From Hofstenia miamia (Eukaryota; Xenacoelomorpha; Acoela; Hofsteniidae): a stretch of 64,000 nucleotides of DNA. This document shows positions 10,628-21,501 of this stretch, one piece after another. Both the position numbers and the translations under genes were made by a program. The notes under the pieces are model-generated. The model ran no database searches. It was not told the DNA's origin and worked only from the letters and a program-made list of their open reading frames with translations. Where the stretch lies: contig CABFPE010000434.1 of the NCBI GenBank assembly GCA_900660155.1, positions 215,934 through 279,933 on the forward strand, in the 5' to 3' direction. How positions within the stretch are numbered: the first letter of the stretch is position 1; each line of letters starts with the position of its first letter.

Positions 10628-10650
10628 ATTGTATAGTCAAAGTAAAATAT

Positions 10651-11149
10651 ATTAGGTCACTTACACAAACATTGATTGCAAGTACAAGTAAATACTATTT
10701 GACACTGTTTAGCTGGGCTGCATTTGTCTGCTGTTTTTTTAAATTTTCTAATACAAAATATTAGAAATATACACAAGCCAGTTCTAATTTTAAAAGGTTT
10801 ACATGCTCAGAGATATTTTGACCATGATAGTATTATATCAAAACAGCAAATATTTGCCACCTAAAGTTTTTCCACCATAACTCACACATTAGTTAACATC
10901 AATATTTGACAAATAGAATTCCTTTTGTTTGTTTTGCAATCTTTAAAAAAATTGTGATGTTCATTTTTAAAGTAATTTCCTTTGTTTCCAATATTAGTGC
11001 TATAGTTATTTGAAACATTTTAAATGTATTATGAAAATGGATTTTAAACAATTCTGTGACATAAGTTACAGAAGTAAACAAAACAATAAATTCATGCAAT
11101 TTTCATACATATTACACTTATAAATAAAACTAATTATGCCTCTTCACAC
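10651..11149. other. AT-rich spacer, nothing recognised
   Basis: This sequence lies between the gag start of copy B and the R2-like LINE remnant. An LTR would be expected here for copy B, but no similarity to the LTR at 2046-3169 or its termini was seen. There are no convincing coding regions. Confidence 0.5.
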
Positions 11150-12335
11150 ATGTGCATGTTCCTATTTTTAAAAGAGAAGCTTTTTACAAACAAAGGAACT
11201 ATTTATCTCTACCACTTCTATTTCTGGCTCTGTGCTTCTATCAATTTGCTTGTCTGTATGTTGAAGTCTGACAGTATCTTAAACTTCTCATACTAATTAT
11301 CTCCTGATTCTGTGCCAACTTCTCACACCCTGCTATCAGATGATCTACAATCTCCAATGCTTTCTAGCTTGCACTTATCACTTTCTTTAGCTCTTCTATC
11401 TATGTGCTTCTTCAGCCTGCTTTTCCTTTATACTGTGCTGCTATTATCAGTGCTTCAGTTTCCTTCTTTAGTCCTTCCTTCTTTAAACATTTCTTTCTCT
11501 CCTCTCTGTCACACTTTTTTGTATTCCTTTACTATTCTCCATTAATCAGCTTTTGCCTATGCCTTGCTTGTCCCTGCTCTATTCAACTCTGGTATGACAT
11601 CTTCCTCCACACTTTGCAGATCTTTCCTTCTTTAGCATGTTGCCATGTACAGTGCAACACCATCTTCTTTTAAGTTAAATGCTCTCTGTGCTACTATGAC
11701 CTTCCTTGTCTCTTTGTCTTTTCCCTCAGTTCCACATAAATATGTCTGGCAAGTACTTCAACACTGATATTGCCCATGTATTAATTGCCTCTAGGGTGTT
11801 CTGTACCTTAAATGCTGACTTCTGTAGTACCTTTTCTTAGCCTTGTTTTCATTCCCTCATGATCTGTGCCGTATCTCTCTATCACTCATAAGTACTTGTG
11901 GTATTCCTTGACTTCTTTTATTATGGCTGCACTGCTTGTCCTGAAATCAACTCCATCTGTGCACTTCCCTGTGGTCATTGTCAATGATGCGCACTTTCCT
12001 ATCCAAGCCCTAAACCTAAACTCTCTACTTGTATTATTCAATGTCATCAGTTGTTTCTTAAAGATCTTCCTTGATCTAGTATACATCTTTGGGTCATTCA
12101 TGTACAATAGGTGATTCACTGCTCTATTATTCTTATCCAAATTATTCCCTGTGACTGCTTTAGCATTTCTGTGATATGATTAAGCTAACAACAAACAGTA
12201 GTGGTGCTAATGCTAAGCTGTATCCATGGAATATGCCTCACCTAATCATCAACGTCAATCTGTAGAGGTTAGCAATGGAACAATATAGTTAGATGCCCAT
12301 ATACTTCAAATTAGTGTTAGACTTCACAGTATTCA

Positions 12336-12401
12336 AGTAAATCACATTTGGACTTTGCTCCCTTGTTGAGTAAATCACATTTGGACTTTGCTCCCTTGTT
12401 G
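12336..12401. repeat. Perfect 2 x 33-bp tandem repeat
   Basis: A 33-bp unit beginning AGTAAATCACATTTGGAC occurs twice with no mismatch. It lies at the edge of the R2-like LINE, just before the unrelated 1-kb segment. It is either a young slippage or duplication event, or part of the insertion boundary. Confidence 0.9.
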
Positions 12402-12404
12402 ACA

Positions 12405-13440
12405 CATCACATTTTCAGGAATGATTTTCAAGGGTAGTTTGATAGTGAATTAGCCAATATGTATCAGCTTCATATAAATTATATATGCTTGAAGATGGGC
12501 TATTGACAATGGTAAACATCAGTGATGAGAGACCCAAAGTATTGTTTCAATTCTGGCTATCAGTGAGAACCTTGAAAGGTATTTTAAAAGTCTATTGTTT
12601 TGTTTAAAAATTATTGTATTTTGTGTGCAATGATGTTTGCTTTGGTGAAATATTCTTGGAATTCTGATTTCATGCTATCATGATTCATCAACAAGCTATT
12701 CTCTTTTAAGTCATGGTACCTGCTGATTTTTGGGGTATGTGCCTACAGGAATTGTTCATGGTAGAAGCCAATTTAACAATTGTGAATCATCAGGTTGGAT
12801 TCACGTCAATATTGGTGATATATGTATACTGGATATGACTTATCTTCAGTAGCCCTTTCTTTTATTTGATTGCTTGGATCAATTGTCAATTCAAAGTGTT
12901 TGTATGGTATATTTTTATTGGGCCATGCTTTCGGGAACTTCAGAGAAAACCTTCAGATAAGTCACACAATTCTTAATCGTTGTGCCATTTTCCTCAAATT
13001 GTTTTGTAGCTAGCTTTTTGAACAATACTTTCAATGTCTCTCTACTGTTTTCAAGTGGGGTCAAGAGAAAATTACTTGAAAAGAGTTCATAATATGAGGT
13101 AATCTGCTAATATGCATTGACTACTCAGGATGAACAGGCAACTAAGCAAGCAGTAAATATTCTGCCAATTTTTTGAAATGATTGATCAAAAATGAGTTAG
13201 TTGCCTTGCATCAGACTCAGAAATTTTAGTTAATTCAAATCAACTGAGAAGTAGTCATGAGTGCAGTGCATATGCTGATAAAATTCAAAAAAATGGTGAG
13301 GAAGGAAACATTAATAGTAAAAAGAGATAATCAGACAGAATGTTAAAACGCTTACTGTCAGAATGCACTGATATATTTGTTGGCCATCCTTTCAGAAAAT
13401 AATTTTTTAGAAGTGGGGAAGACTATCCTCAAAGCCCCCT
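12405..13440. other. ~1-kb unrecognised segment splitting the R2-like LINE
   Basis: The LINE RT similarity stops near 12400 and resumes near 13440. The intervening sequence shows no coding similarity I can recognise and no clear terminal inverted repeats. It may be an old non-autonomous insertion or simply diverged beyond recognition. Confidence 0.45.
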
Positions 13441-13700
13441 CCCCTAAAACCCAGTTAAGTCTGCGACTTTCCCATCTGTCTCTAGAAATTTAACAATTTC
13501 CATGAGACCCCATTAGCCTCTAGCATCATCAGTACCCTGCTATGTGATATACTGTCAGATGCCTTCCTGTTGTCTATCCTTCTATGATTCTCCACCACTG
13601 CCTGGTCTATTAACAACTAATCTTTGCATCCTCTACTTTTGTCCTACTCCTCAGAGTCAGAGGTCAACCTGTACTGTTCTAAATAACATGTCAGCCTATG

Positions 13701-13923
13701 TGAAATCACAGAAGTTTTTTATTATCTTTAAAAATAATGGTGATATGAAAGGCTTTAGAGGTCTAGTTATTATATATCTATGATTATGTCTATGCAATAT
13801 TTTTTCAGCAATTTGGATTTGTGGAAATTACTCACCATATTTTAATAAATAAGACATTTGTGTAAATTGGGAAATACATTTACAAGAAGTACCAAAGCGA
13901 TGTTGTTTTATACATTCAACACC
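13701..13923. other. AT-rich, no feature seen
   Basis: This is short AT-rich sequence between the LINE remnant and the hAT MITE. No motif was recognised. Confidence 0.4.
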
Positions 13924-14149
13924 CAGTGGCTTACACAAGGTTGGAATGTCCCCCTTACCATTCAGGTTCTAGAAAAGAGATTTTGACTGGCTACATCAAA
14001 ATATTTTCGTTACAAAAATGAAACAATTAAAATCTAATGTCATGGCATACATTTTTTAAGGTTTCTTTTCTCAATATTTTCAAAATTTTTCGCTGTGCTC
14101 TTGGGGATGACTAAGATTCCTCCGTCAAAAAATCCTGGGTTTGCCCCTG
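13924..14149. mobile_element. hAT-type MITE, 226 bp, with exact 8-bp target duplication
   Basis: The left end is CAGTGGCTTACACAAGG and the right end CCTGGGTTTGCCCCTG, imperfect terminal inverted repeats of the common CAGTGGCGTA type. Both sides carry the 8-bp duplication TCAACACC (13916-13923 and 14150-14157). An 8-bp duplication is diagnostic of the hAT superfamily. There is no coding capacity, and it is related to the copy at 27592-27736. Confidence 0.9.
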
Positions 14150-14157
14150 TCAACACC

Positions 14158-15441
14158 ATAATATAAAAAATTGATGTCAGATTCACAAAAAATTTTCAGT
14201 GTTACCATATATAATATGAATATTTTTCGTCATAAAACGGCACTGATTTACAGAAGCATAAATCCTTCTGGGGTGAAACATGCACCTCAAATGGAGACAA
14301 AAATGTTAATGGTTAATTTAGAGATAAATGCTGTAGATAAAATTGCAAACATAAGTAAATTTCAAAAATTCAATTTGTGTTCACACAGACTTTTATTTGT
14401 AGTTTAAAAGGTACTCTACTTGTATGTATTGAAAGAATAAGCTTGTGTTAATGTCGCGAAGTAAATTTTCATTAAATATTCCATAGCTTCACGTCAATTA
14501 ATACAGAATACTTAAGAGCATTTTAGGGGACGGAAATTTTTGTAGTTTGAAATATAACTTTGAAAGATTTTGTGCTATTCTGACATTACCTTATAATATT
14601 ATGCATAAATTTTTTTCCTCACTCTGCTTAATTCAAACTGCTATAAACAAACTTTTGTAATTTTTTAAAAGTAATATTCTATTTTGAATAAAATATTAAC
14701 ATTCATTCTCAATTTAGACAAATTTATTTTCATGAAATTTGCATTTTCAAAAACTCTTTTATCTACAAACATATTAAACAATGACAAAACATCTCAAAAA
14801 TTACAAATTATAAGGAATAGAGCTGCATGGGGATATATTTTTCAGAGACAGTGAGGGGGCGATGTCATCAGCATGTAAGAACCCCGGTAGGAAACGAGTT
14901 TTTTTCTCGTCATTGACCTGTCACCCAACCCGGTCTATTTAACAATGACCTAATCATAGAAAGATTTCTCGTATAATACACACAAAATATTTTAATATAC
15001 TGTAAAAGTATCAAAAAAACAATACGAAATTAATAAATAATACAGAAATAATTTAAAATCTTTTAAAATTTCAGGTTCAATGCTTGCCTTCTCAAACTGT
15101 TCTTCTTTAAATTTTAGCTACAATCTAAGAGTGACCAGAAACCAGGCCGACCAAGTTAATCAGTACCCAGCCTAGTAAAAACAGTGTGAAAAATTCAAAG
15201 AATGTATTTTTCTAAAAATACATGAAATTGCAATACAGAAAGAAGTGTATTCAAGCATTGCAACAGATATACTGGATCTTTGTGCATTTAATAGCAATCA
15301 TTGAGGTGAAGGAATGCCTTCCTTTGATCAGATTAATTGATGCACATTTTTTTGAATTATCGCCGCTAGATGGTTATGAGAAACTTATTCCACTGCTTAA
15401 CCCCATTTTGATTTTGCAGCAACGGCATAGGCTATGAAGTT
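14158..15441. other. AT-rich intergenic with GC-richer patches
   Basis: A short ORF-like stretch near 14171-14407 has no recognisable product. Two GC-richer patches (about 14870-14960 and 15125-15180) contain GGTCA/TGACC words. The second includes AAGAGTGACCAGA, also found at about 19199, so they may be pieces of an unrecognised repeat. Confidence 0.35.
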
Positions 15442-15449
15442 GGTGGAGC

Positions 15450-16139
15450 CAGAGTTGTAAATGGCCCGAAAATTTCTACCCAAGCCAAAATTAAAACCAA
15501 AGAAAACCAAAGCCCCAAAAGAAACAGGTCAAGCCCAGTCCTAGCCCAAAAGAAATATATAAATAATGCATTAGATTTAAAATTTTTAACATACAGTCAT
15601 TGCAAAAATTTAAAAAGATCTGTTTTGCTAGCTGATCTTAGAATCCAACGCCTTCACCTTTTCTGGATCAGTAAAGCTCCCTTTCGAAGTAATAATTTCA
15701 ACAAAAAAGAGAAATCTCTTTCAGACTGAGAAGACGTTGCCTGGATGCAGAACACTTTTCGAGCAATGATTCTAAAATTCGGCACATCCATTTGAATTTT
15801 ATATGATAAAGTAACTGTAAATAAGTTTTCTTGAGAATGTAAAGCTTAGTATCAAAATAACTAACTTACTTTGATCTCTATATTTGAAAAAAATAGCACT
15901 TTTCCTTGTTTACCAAGTAATTATCAGATTAATTCTTCTGGGCTGTTCGGAATGCTGTATGAATTAATTTGTAATTAAAACAAACACATTATTGTAATAT
16001 AAATTAAATGAATATCTTTCAAATTCATGTACTCAAATGTTTGTCTCACGATTTCGACCCAAGTACACTTAGGTCTAAACATATTCAAAAATGCTGCCCA
16101 AGCCCAGCACAGAGCCACTTGCAATTCTGGATGGGGCTG
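15450..16139 (-). mobile_element. hAT transposon remnant, 690 bp
   Basis: The left end is CAGAGTTGTAAATGGCCCG and the right end, read inverted, CAGAATTGCAAGTGGCTC, followed on both sides by words rich in AAGCCCA. Flanks GGTGGAGC (15442-15449) and GATGGGGC (16140-16147) agree at 6 of 8 bases, consistent with an old hAT duplication. The minus strand at about 15610-15800 reads VPNFRIIARKVFCIQ and SQSERDFSFL, the counterpart of the hAT C-terminal dimerisation region (IARxxLxIPATSAPSERxFS). The transposase is a decayed C-terminal remnant with stops, and most of the gene is deleted. Confidence 0.75.
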
Positions 16140-16147
16140 CGCCGCTC

Positions 16148-17809
16148 TAGTATGGAAGTGGTGCTCAATTTCCAATAATTTGGTAGTATATATATTATAT
16201 ATATATATATGTATTGCAAGAATATGTTTCTCGACTTTCTTTGCATTTCCTGATTGATTGCATTTGCAGAATGTTCACTTCTTTGTTTATCGTCTAAAGA
16301 TTGACGACCATAATTAAAGCAATTTACCCCAGTTGTAGGCCGTGATTTGCGACCTAGCTTCTCCGCTGAATACATTGTATAAACTAATACTAATATCTGG
16401 TGGTGGTACACCTATCTTTTCATAAGAAAAATATAATTGAGAGTTGGCTCTTTACTGCGTCTTCCATCTTAAGAAAGAAAATAGTAAACGCGTTATTATA
16501 AAGCACTTTGTCAAATATACTGCAATTTGTAGCCAATCAAAAACTGCTTACCTAACAACGATATGACAATAAATACTGCTTTGTGAAAGACACGGGTGTA
16601 CGCATACACACAACGATTTCTAATTACTTTCCATGTACCTTTAAATAAGTTTTTTCAACAAAAATGTGACTGTGGAGCCAAAAATCAACACACAATTTGA
16701 ATCTTTACAAAATAATGTGTGTATCCGAATATTTATGGCCAGCTCTGTAAAGGTTCATATTAATGCACCAGATAGGGTTTCCTAAATGTGTTAGAGCCAG
16801 GTTTGAAAGGAGTATATTTTTGACAAAAAAGTATTTTAAACGTCTAAAACATTTTAAAATTTTAAAGAATGTTTTGCTCTCAGTTAAAAAAGCGTCAAGG
16901 AACAAAAATTTTGATGAAATGCATATTGAATTATCAACTTCTCAACATACATTTTTCGTTTAATATACGTAAATAATCCGTAGAATGTCGGTTATGATAT
17001 ATTTTGAAATACACCGCTTCTCTGAATTGTTTTGTTTATGTATAAACTATTGCAAACAAAAAAACATATGGAGAAATTGAAGCACAGAAATTCTTCTCGA
17101 AATTCATAATTTTTTCGCTAGATGTCTCCCTGAATATATCAACTTTCTAAAGGCAAGAACAACAAATTTCTAATTTATACAGTTAAAAATGCAAAACTCA
17201 AAATGTCATACTAAATTTTTTAAAGATCTTTTTATTGTCTATCTGAATCTGTTTTTAGAATTCTTCTATGTGTTTTCAATTTTTTTACACAAACCATTTT
17301 GTATTACAATTTGAAAACACTAATTTGAGAGTACATTTTTTTAAAATTGATGTTTGCTAGAAGAAAAAAGCAAAACTCAAAAAGTCATACTAAAATAAGA
17401 CCTTTTCATTGTCTATCCGAATCTGTCTTTAGAATTCTTCTATGTGCGCTCAATTTTTTTCCACAAATGATTTTATGTTAGCTTTTGGAAACATTAATTT
17501 GAGTGTGCATTTTTTCAAAATTGATGTTTCTCAACTGATAAATGCTATTATAAAAAATATATTGTAAACAATATTAAAGCTAGATTCCTTGTCCATATTT
17601 TGAAGTATTAAATATTATCTTTTGATACAGTCTGTTACAATTAAAAGCATTGTGCAGCCTGTTTTAAATGATTTGAATGTTGAAACGCCAATATGGAAAC
17701 ACATAGCGAATATCATTATTGTTTGTATATATACACTTTTTTAATAGATCAAGTAGTTTAATCCCACCCTCTACAGTTTTTGAATAAATTACTTTTCGTA
17801 TAATTGTAT
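16148..17809. other. AT-rich intergenic, no gene seen
   Basis: It contains an AT microsatellite at about 16190-16212 and a diverged tandem repeat at 17187-17535. Small ORFs on both strands show no recognisable domain. Confidence 0.4.
17187..17535. repeat. Diverged ~178-bp tandem duplication
   Basis: Two adjacent units each begin with GCAAAACTCAAAA followed by GTCATACTAAA, contain TAGAATTCTTCTATGTG, and end with AAAATTGATGTTT. By eye they are about 80 percent identical. No coding role is seen. Confidence 0.75.
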
Positions 17810-18687
17810 NNNNNNNNNNNNNNNNNNNNNNNNNNNNNNNNNNNNNNNNNNNNNNNNNNNNNNNNNNNNNNNNNNNNNNNNNNNNNNNNNNNNNNNNNNN
17901 NNNNNNNNNNNNNNNNNNNNNNNNNNNNNNNNNNNNNNNNNNNNNNNNNNNNNNNNNNNNNNNNNNNNNNNNNNNNNNNNNNNNNNNNNNNNNNNNNNNN
18001 NNNNNNNNNNNNNNNNNNNNNNNNNNNNNNNNNNNNNNNNNNNNNNNNNNNNNNNNNNNNNNNNNNNNNNNNNNNNNNNNNNNNNNNNNNNNNNNNNNNN
18101 NNNNNNNNNNNNNNNNNNNNNNNNNNNNNNNNNNNNNNNNNNNNNNNNNNNNNNNNNNNNNNNNNNNNNNNNNNNNNNNNNNNNNNNNNNNNNNNNNNNN
18201 NNNNNNNNNNNNNNNNNNNNNNNNNNNNNNNNNNNNNNNNNNNNNNNNNNNNNNNNNNNNNNNNNNNNNNNNNNNNNNNNNNNNNNNNNNNNNNNNNNNN
18301 NNNNNNNNNNNNNNNNNNNNNNNNNNNNNNNNNNNNNNNNNNNNNNNNNNNNNNNNNNNNNNNNNNNNNNNNNNNNNNNNNNNNNNNNNNNNNNNNNNNN
18401 NNNNNNNNNNNNNNNNNNNNNNNNNNNNNNNNNNNNNNNNNNNNNNNNNNNNNNNNNNNNNNNNNNNNNNNNNNNNNNNNNNNNNNNNNNNNNNNNNNNN
18501 NNNNNNNNNNNNNNNNNNNNNNNNNNNNNNNNNNNNNNNNNNNNNNNNNNNNNNNNNNNNNNNNNNNNNNNNNNNNNNNNNNNNNNNNNNNNNNNNNNNN
18601 NNNNNNNNNNNNNNNNNNNNNNNNNNNNNNNNNNNNNNNNNNNNNNNNNNNNNNNNNNNNNNNNNNNNNNNNNNNNNNNNNNNNNNN
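17810..18687. other. Assembly gap (878 N)
   Basis: A run of N. Open frames across it are artefacts. Confidence 0.99.
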
Positions 18688-20396
18688 AATCATATTTTAG
18701 TAAGTATAAATTTGGTAGTTGCCACGTGCTATCGCAGCTTGAGAATTGAGAAACTCCCAGACCGGTATAACCAGAGATCAGGGCAGTCCACGGGTTATAC
18801 AGGACAAGGTTGAAATGGGTCACTCATTTTGGCAGATCACACACACACAGGTCGCAGGTGAGTCTGTTTTTCCGCATGACCCGAGAAAATTTGACACAAA
18901 GCTAAAAATTAATTGATGTTTACCGAAAAATCATAATCTAAATGGCGGCTCATTAAAATAATCAGTTTAAAAATTAGTTTAAATTATTCAAGGGTGAAAT
19001 TAACCTTAATTTAGATTTATTGACACCAAGCTCTAAGAATCAATCATGACTGCCAGTGGTGTCCACGGATCATGCAGGTCACAAGTCGCCGCTCAAGTTG
19101 CTGCGGGTCATTGAGGGTCACGAGGCAAGTACAAGTCACCCGTGAACACCCCTGCCAGAGACATTTCAAAGTGACCGATTTTGAACGAGGTAATGAAATT
19201 AAGAGTGACCAGATCTCGTTCATGATCAGCCCGGTCCCGGTCCGCTGGTAAGTGCCAACTGGCTTCCATCTGTTTCTGCTAGTGAATGTTTGTAATCTGC
19301 AGTTTGAATATGCATAAAATAATTGATTTAAATATTCCGCTAGACAAATTATTTATTTTTATGAATAGCCTCTTTCTTAAATGTAATTTTTACGCAAACT
19401 CAAATAAAGCAAGATAGTTTACAGTATACAAAATTGTTCTATATGCATTCGACAAGTTTATCTGGTAGCTGCAATACTTTAAATAGGATTAACGGTTTTG
19501 TTTGTTTAGACGTAGATGTCGAAATAACTATATCCACTGTTTAGAAAATGCACATAAAAGCTTTTATAGGTTGTTATTAATCATTTTGCAATGCGCTAAA
19601 TATTTATGGTAACACCTTTGCTGGCATTAGATAAGAGAATGCTATAATTAATTCCTACAAAGCATTTTCTGATAGCATAAATTGTAAATTTAATTTCGCT
19701 GGCATATAAATTTTCAAATTAGAAAAAAATTGATCCGTTAGATGGCTACAACATTTACAAAAACGATGTTATCAATTTCTCCATATGTTAGGGCTTTTTA
19801 GAATAACAATTGCAAAAATTCAACAAAAAATTTGTTACATAGTCCTTGATTATATCACATATACAAAATAATGCAATCAGACAAAGGAAATCTTATATAT
19901 CTAAAAATTTAGATAATCATTCCATCAACAAAATATCTTTATAATCTAAAAATTGGGTTCACAGATGATGTAACCAAACGTGTATATAAATTTTTGTTGT
20001 AAAACAATATTCAGTAGGATTGTTATGTATTTATTTAAACGTAGGGTTATTTATATGTAGGAATTATAACGAGCTAAAGTAGTTTGGTTACTTTATATTG
20101 TTTTTAAAAACGAATATTGGTTCATCGTGCAACATTCCAGACTTAAGCAAAGTGGAGATGTGAAAGGCATTCATCGATTAGGAATTGTACATTCATTCAT
20201 TTTATAAAGAAAACACTGGATGTTACAACACAGAATCGGAACTGAAATTTAGAGATCTCATCTAACAACATACAACTAATTTTATGACTGATTATGAAAA
20301 AGGTCTTTTCCTTCTTTCTAATTTAGGTCCCACATGAACTAAGTGGCTTATAACTAAAAACTATTTGACTGTCAAACTACTTATAGTAAAATTGCC

Positions 20397-20436
<40 letters not shown>

Positions 20437-21228
20437 GGACATGTATATGCTGTATATAAATAATTACTAATTACTAGTCTTTAACTATTTACGAATTCAC
20501 TTTGCATATTTTCATAAGTTCTGTTTGAATTTTGATAATGATGGGAATCGAGACCAAGCCTTAGCAACTCTATCAAATAACAAATATTTAATATCAGCGC
20601 TAACTGAGTTTGTATTAATTTCTTCGTACTCTAATGTAAGCTACATTTTTTGCAAATGTTCGCACTACAATTAATCTGAGCCACATAGATCTTAATTCCC
20701 TCACTTTACATAAAAACTATTCATACCCTCGCCTACTGAAATTATTAAAAAATTTACCTCTGCATAAGTATAAATTATATTTTAAGATATTCCGAACATT
20801 TGTTTGTAACAGTTTTGTTACATTTGTATTTACTATTTTCGGATGAATTACATTTTAAATTATGACATGTTGAAGGTTGTTGTGTTGAATTTAAAAAAAT
20901 CATTTTATTTTGAAACGCAGAATTTGACAACGCAAATGCCACAAAGAGATGGTGTAATAACTCTGGCCTCATTGAAGACCCATGACAGTTAAAATACATT
21001 GTATTAAGATCATTTTTCATTCAATAAATGCAATGATTAATGAAATGTAATATCGGCTGCATTGAATACTTCAACATGATATATGTATGAATTGTCTGTT
21101 CATTTCCCAATTGCATCTCATATTTTAATTTGACATTTTTTGTGGACATATTGAAATTTTTTACTGCATCTTAGTGATTGAATCTTGATGCTGAATGAAT
21201 GAGATTCGATTCAAACATTTTAGAAAAG
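18688..21228. other. Intergenic, GC-richer head then AT-rich
   Basis: The first ~570 bp (18715-19260) are unusually GC-rich for the window and contain many GGTCAC/GTGACC words in both directions. They may be an unrecognised repeat or a gene fragment adjoining the gap. The rest is AT-rich, with a TA microsatellite (20400-20432) and a segment duplicated elsewhere (20098-20390). A minus-strand ORF at 20775-21020 has four Cys and no recognised domain, and I do not call it a gene. Confidence 0.4.
20098..20390. repeat. Segment duplicated in two pieces at 31185 and 37323
   Basis: Bases 20098-20255 match 31185-31345 (shared GAATATTGGTTCATC and CATTCCAGAC). The directly adjoining 20255-20390 match 37323-37445 (shared GATCTCATCTAACAACAT and AAAACTATTTGACT). 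Here the halves are continuous, while at the other locus about 6 kb lies between them. Confidence 0.75.
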
Positions 21229-21501
21229 TGTAATATCCTCTACCAGGCTTTATCACTGTTTGTCTACTGTTACCTTGTAACATTACCTGTGTTATTGCGG
21301 GTAAGGATTTACTTGTTGTTACTGCTTGACTAGTTTCTTCTATTACGTTATGTAACCTTAATTAACTCTCCACTTTTTAGGTGACGAAGCCATGCGGTAA
21401 CCTCTGTAGCGATCTTCTAGTGGGCATCTGCCCGAAGCGGATCTCCACATCCAATTTCACCATTCCATCCGATGCTTGAGTGCCACTTCTCAGCTCAATA
21501 A

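Larger units (their letters stand above)
5396..10650 (-). mobile_element. Ty3/Gypsy LTR retrotransposon, minus-strand copy B
   Basis: Reading on the minus strand, gag (10627 to about 9700), RT (9405-7960), RNase H (7870-7510), integrase (about 7235-6226), the pol tail (6220-5999) and the QLKG repeat tract (5890-5410) follow in the order diagnostic of Ty3/Gypsy. No LTR was recognised at either end, and the accessory ORF and 3' LTR are absent. It is broken in many places (roughly ten or more) and looks older than copy A. The two elements abut in inverted orientation at about 5395. Confidence 0.8.
11150..13700 (-). mobile_element. R2-like (RLE-type) LINE remnant
   Basis: Minus-strand translation gives, in order, GCKD.LLIDQAVVENHRR and RKASDSISHSRVLMMLEANG (13690-13480, RT palm, counterpart of KAFDSVPHSW), GIFHGYSLALAPLLF (about 12200-12235, counterpart of GDSLSPLLF), NHLLYMNDPKMYTRS (about 12060-12110, the YxDD box changed to YMND), GKCASLTM, AINTWAISVLKYLPDIF.MWN (about 11735-11790), LKKETEALIIAAQ (about 11430-11470) and HLIAGCEKLAQN (about 11305-11345). 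This set matches the RT and C-terminal region of the R2-like LINEs common in invertebrates. The reading frame is disrupted by many stops and indels, the catalytic Asp is altered, and the 5' half and C-terminal endonuclease are missing. A ~1-kb unrelated segment (12405-13440) splits the RT. Confidence 0.75.

Noticed and set aside
11312-12114. Plus-strand Leu/Ser/Phe-rich ORFs resembling membrane proteins
   Set aside because: They are shadows of the R2-like LINE coding strand.
17758-18823. Long open frames of about 300 codons on both strands
   Set aside because: They run through the 878-base N gap and carry almost no real sequence.
20775-21020. Small cysteine-containing secreted protein on the minus strand
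   Set aside because: There is no convincing signal peptide at the start, no homologous pattern, and the frame could arise by chance at this length.
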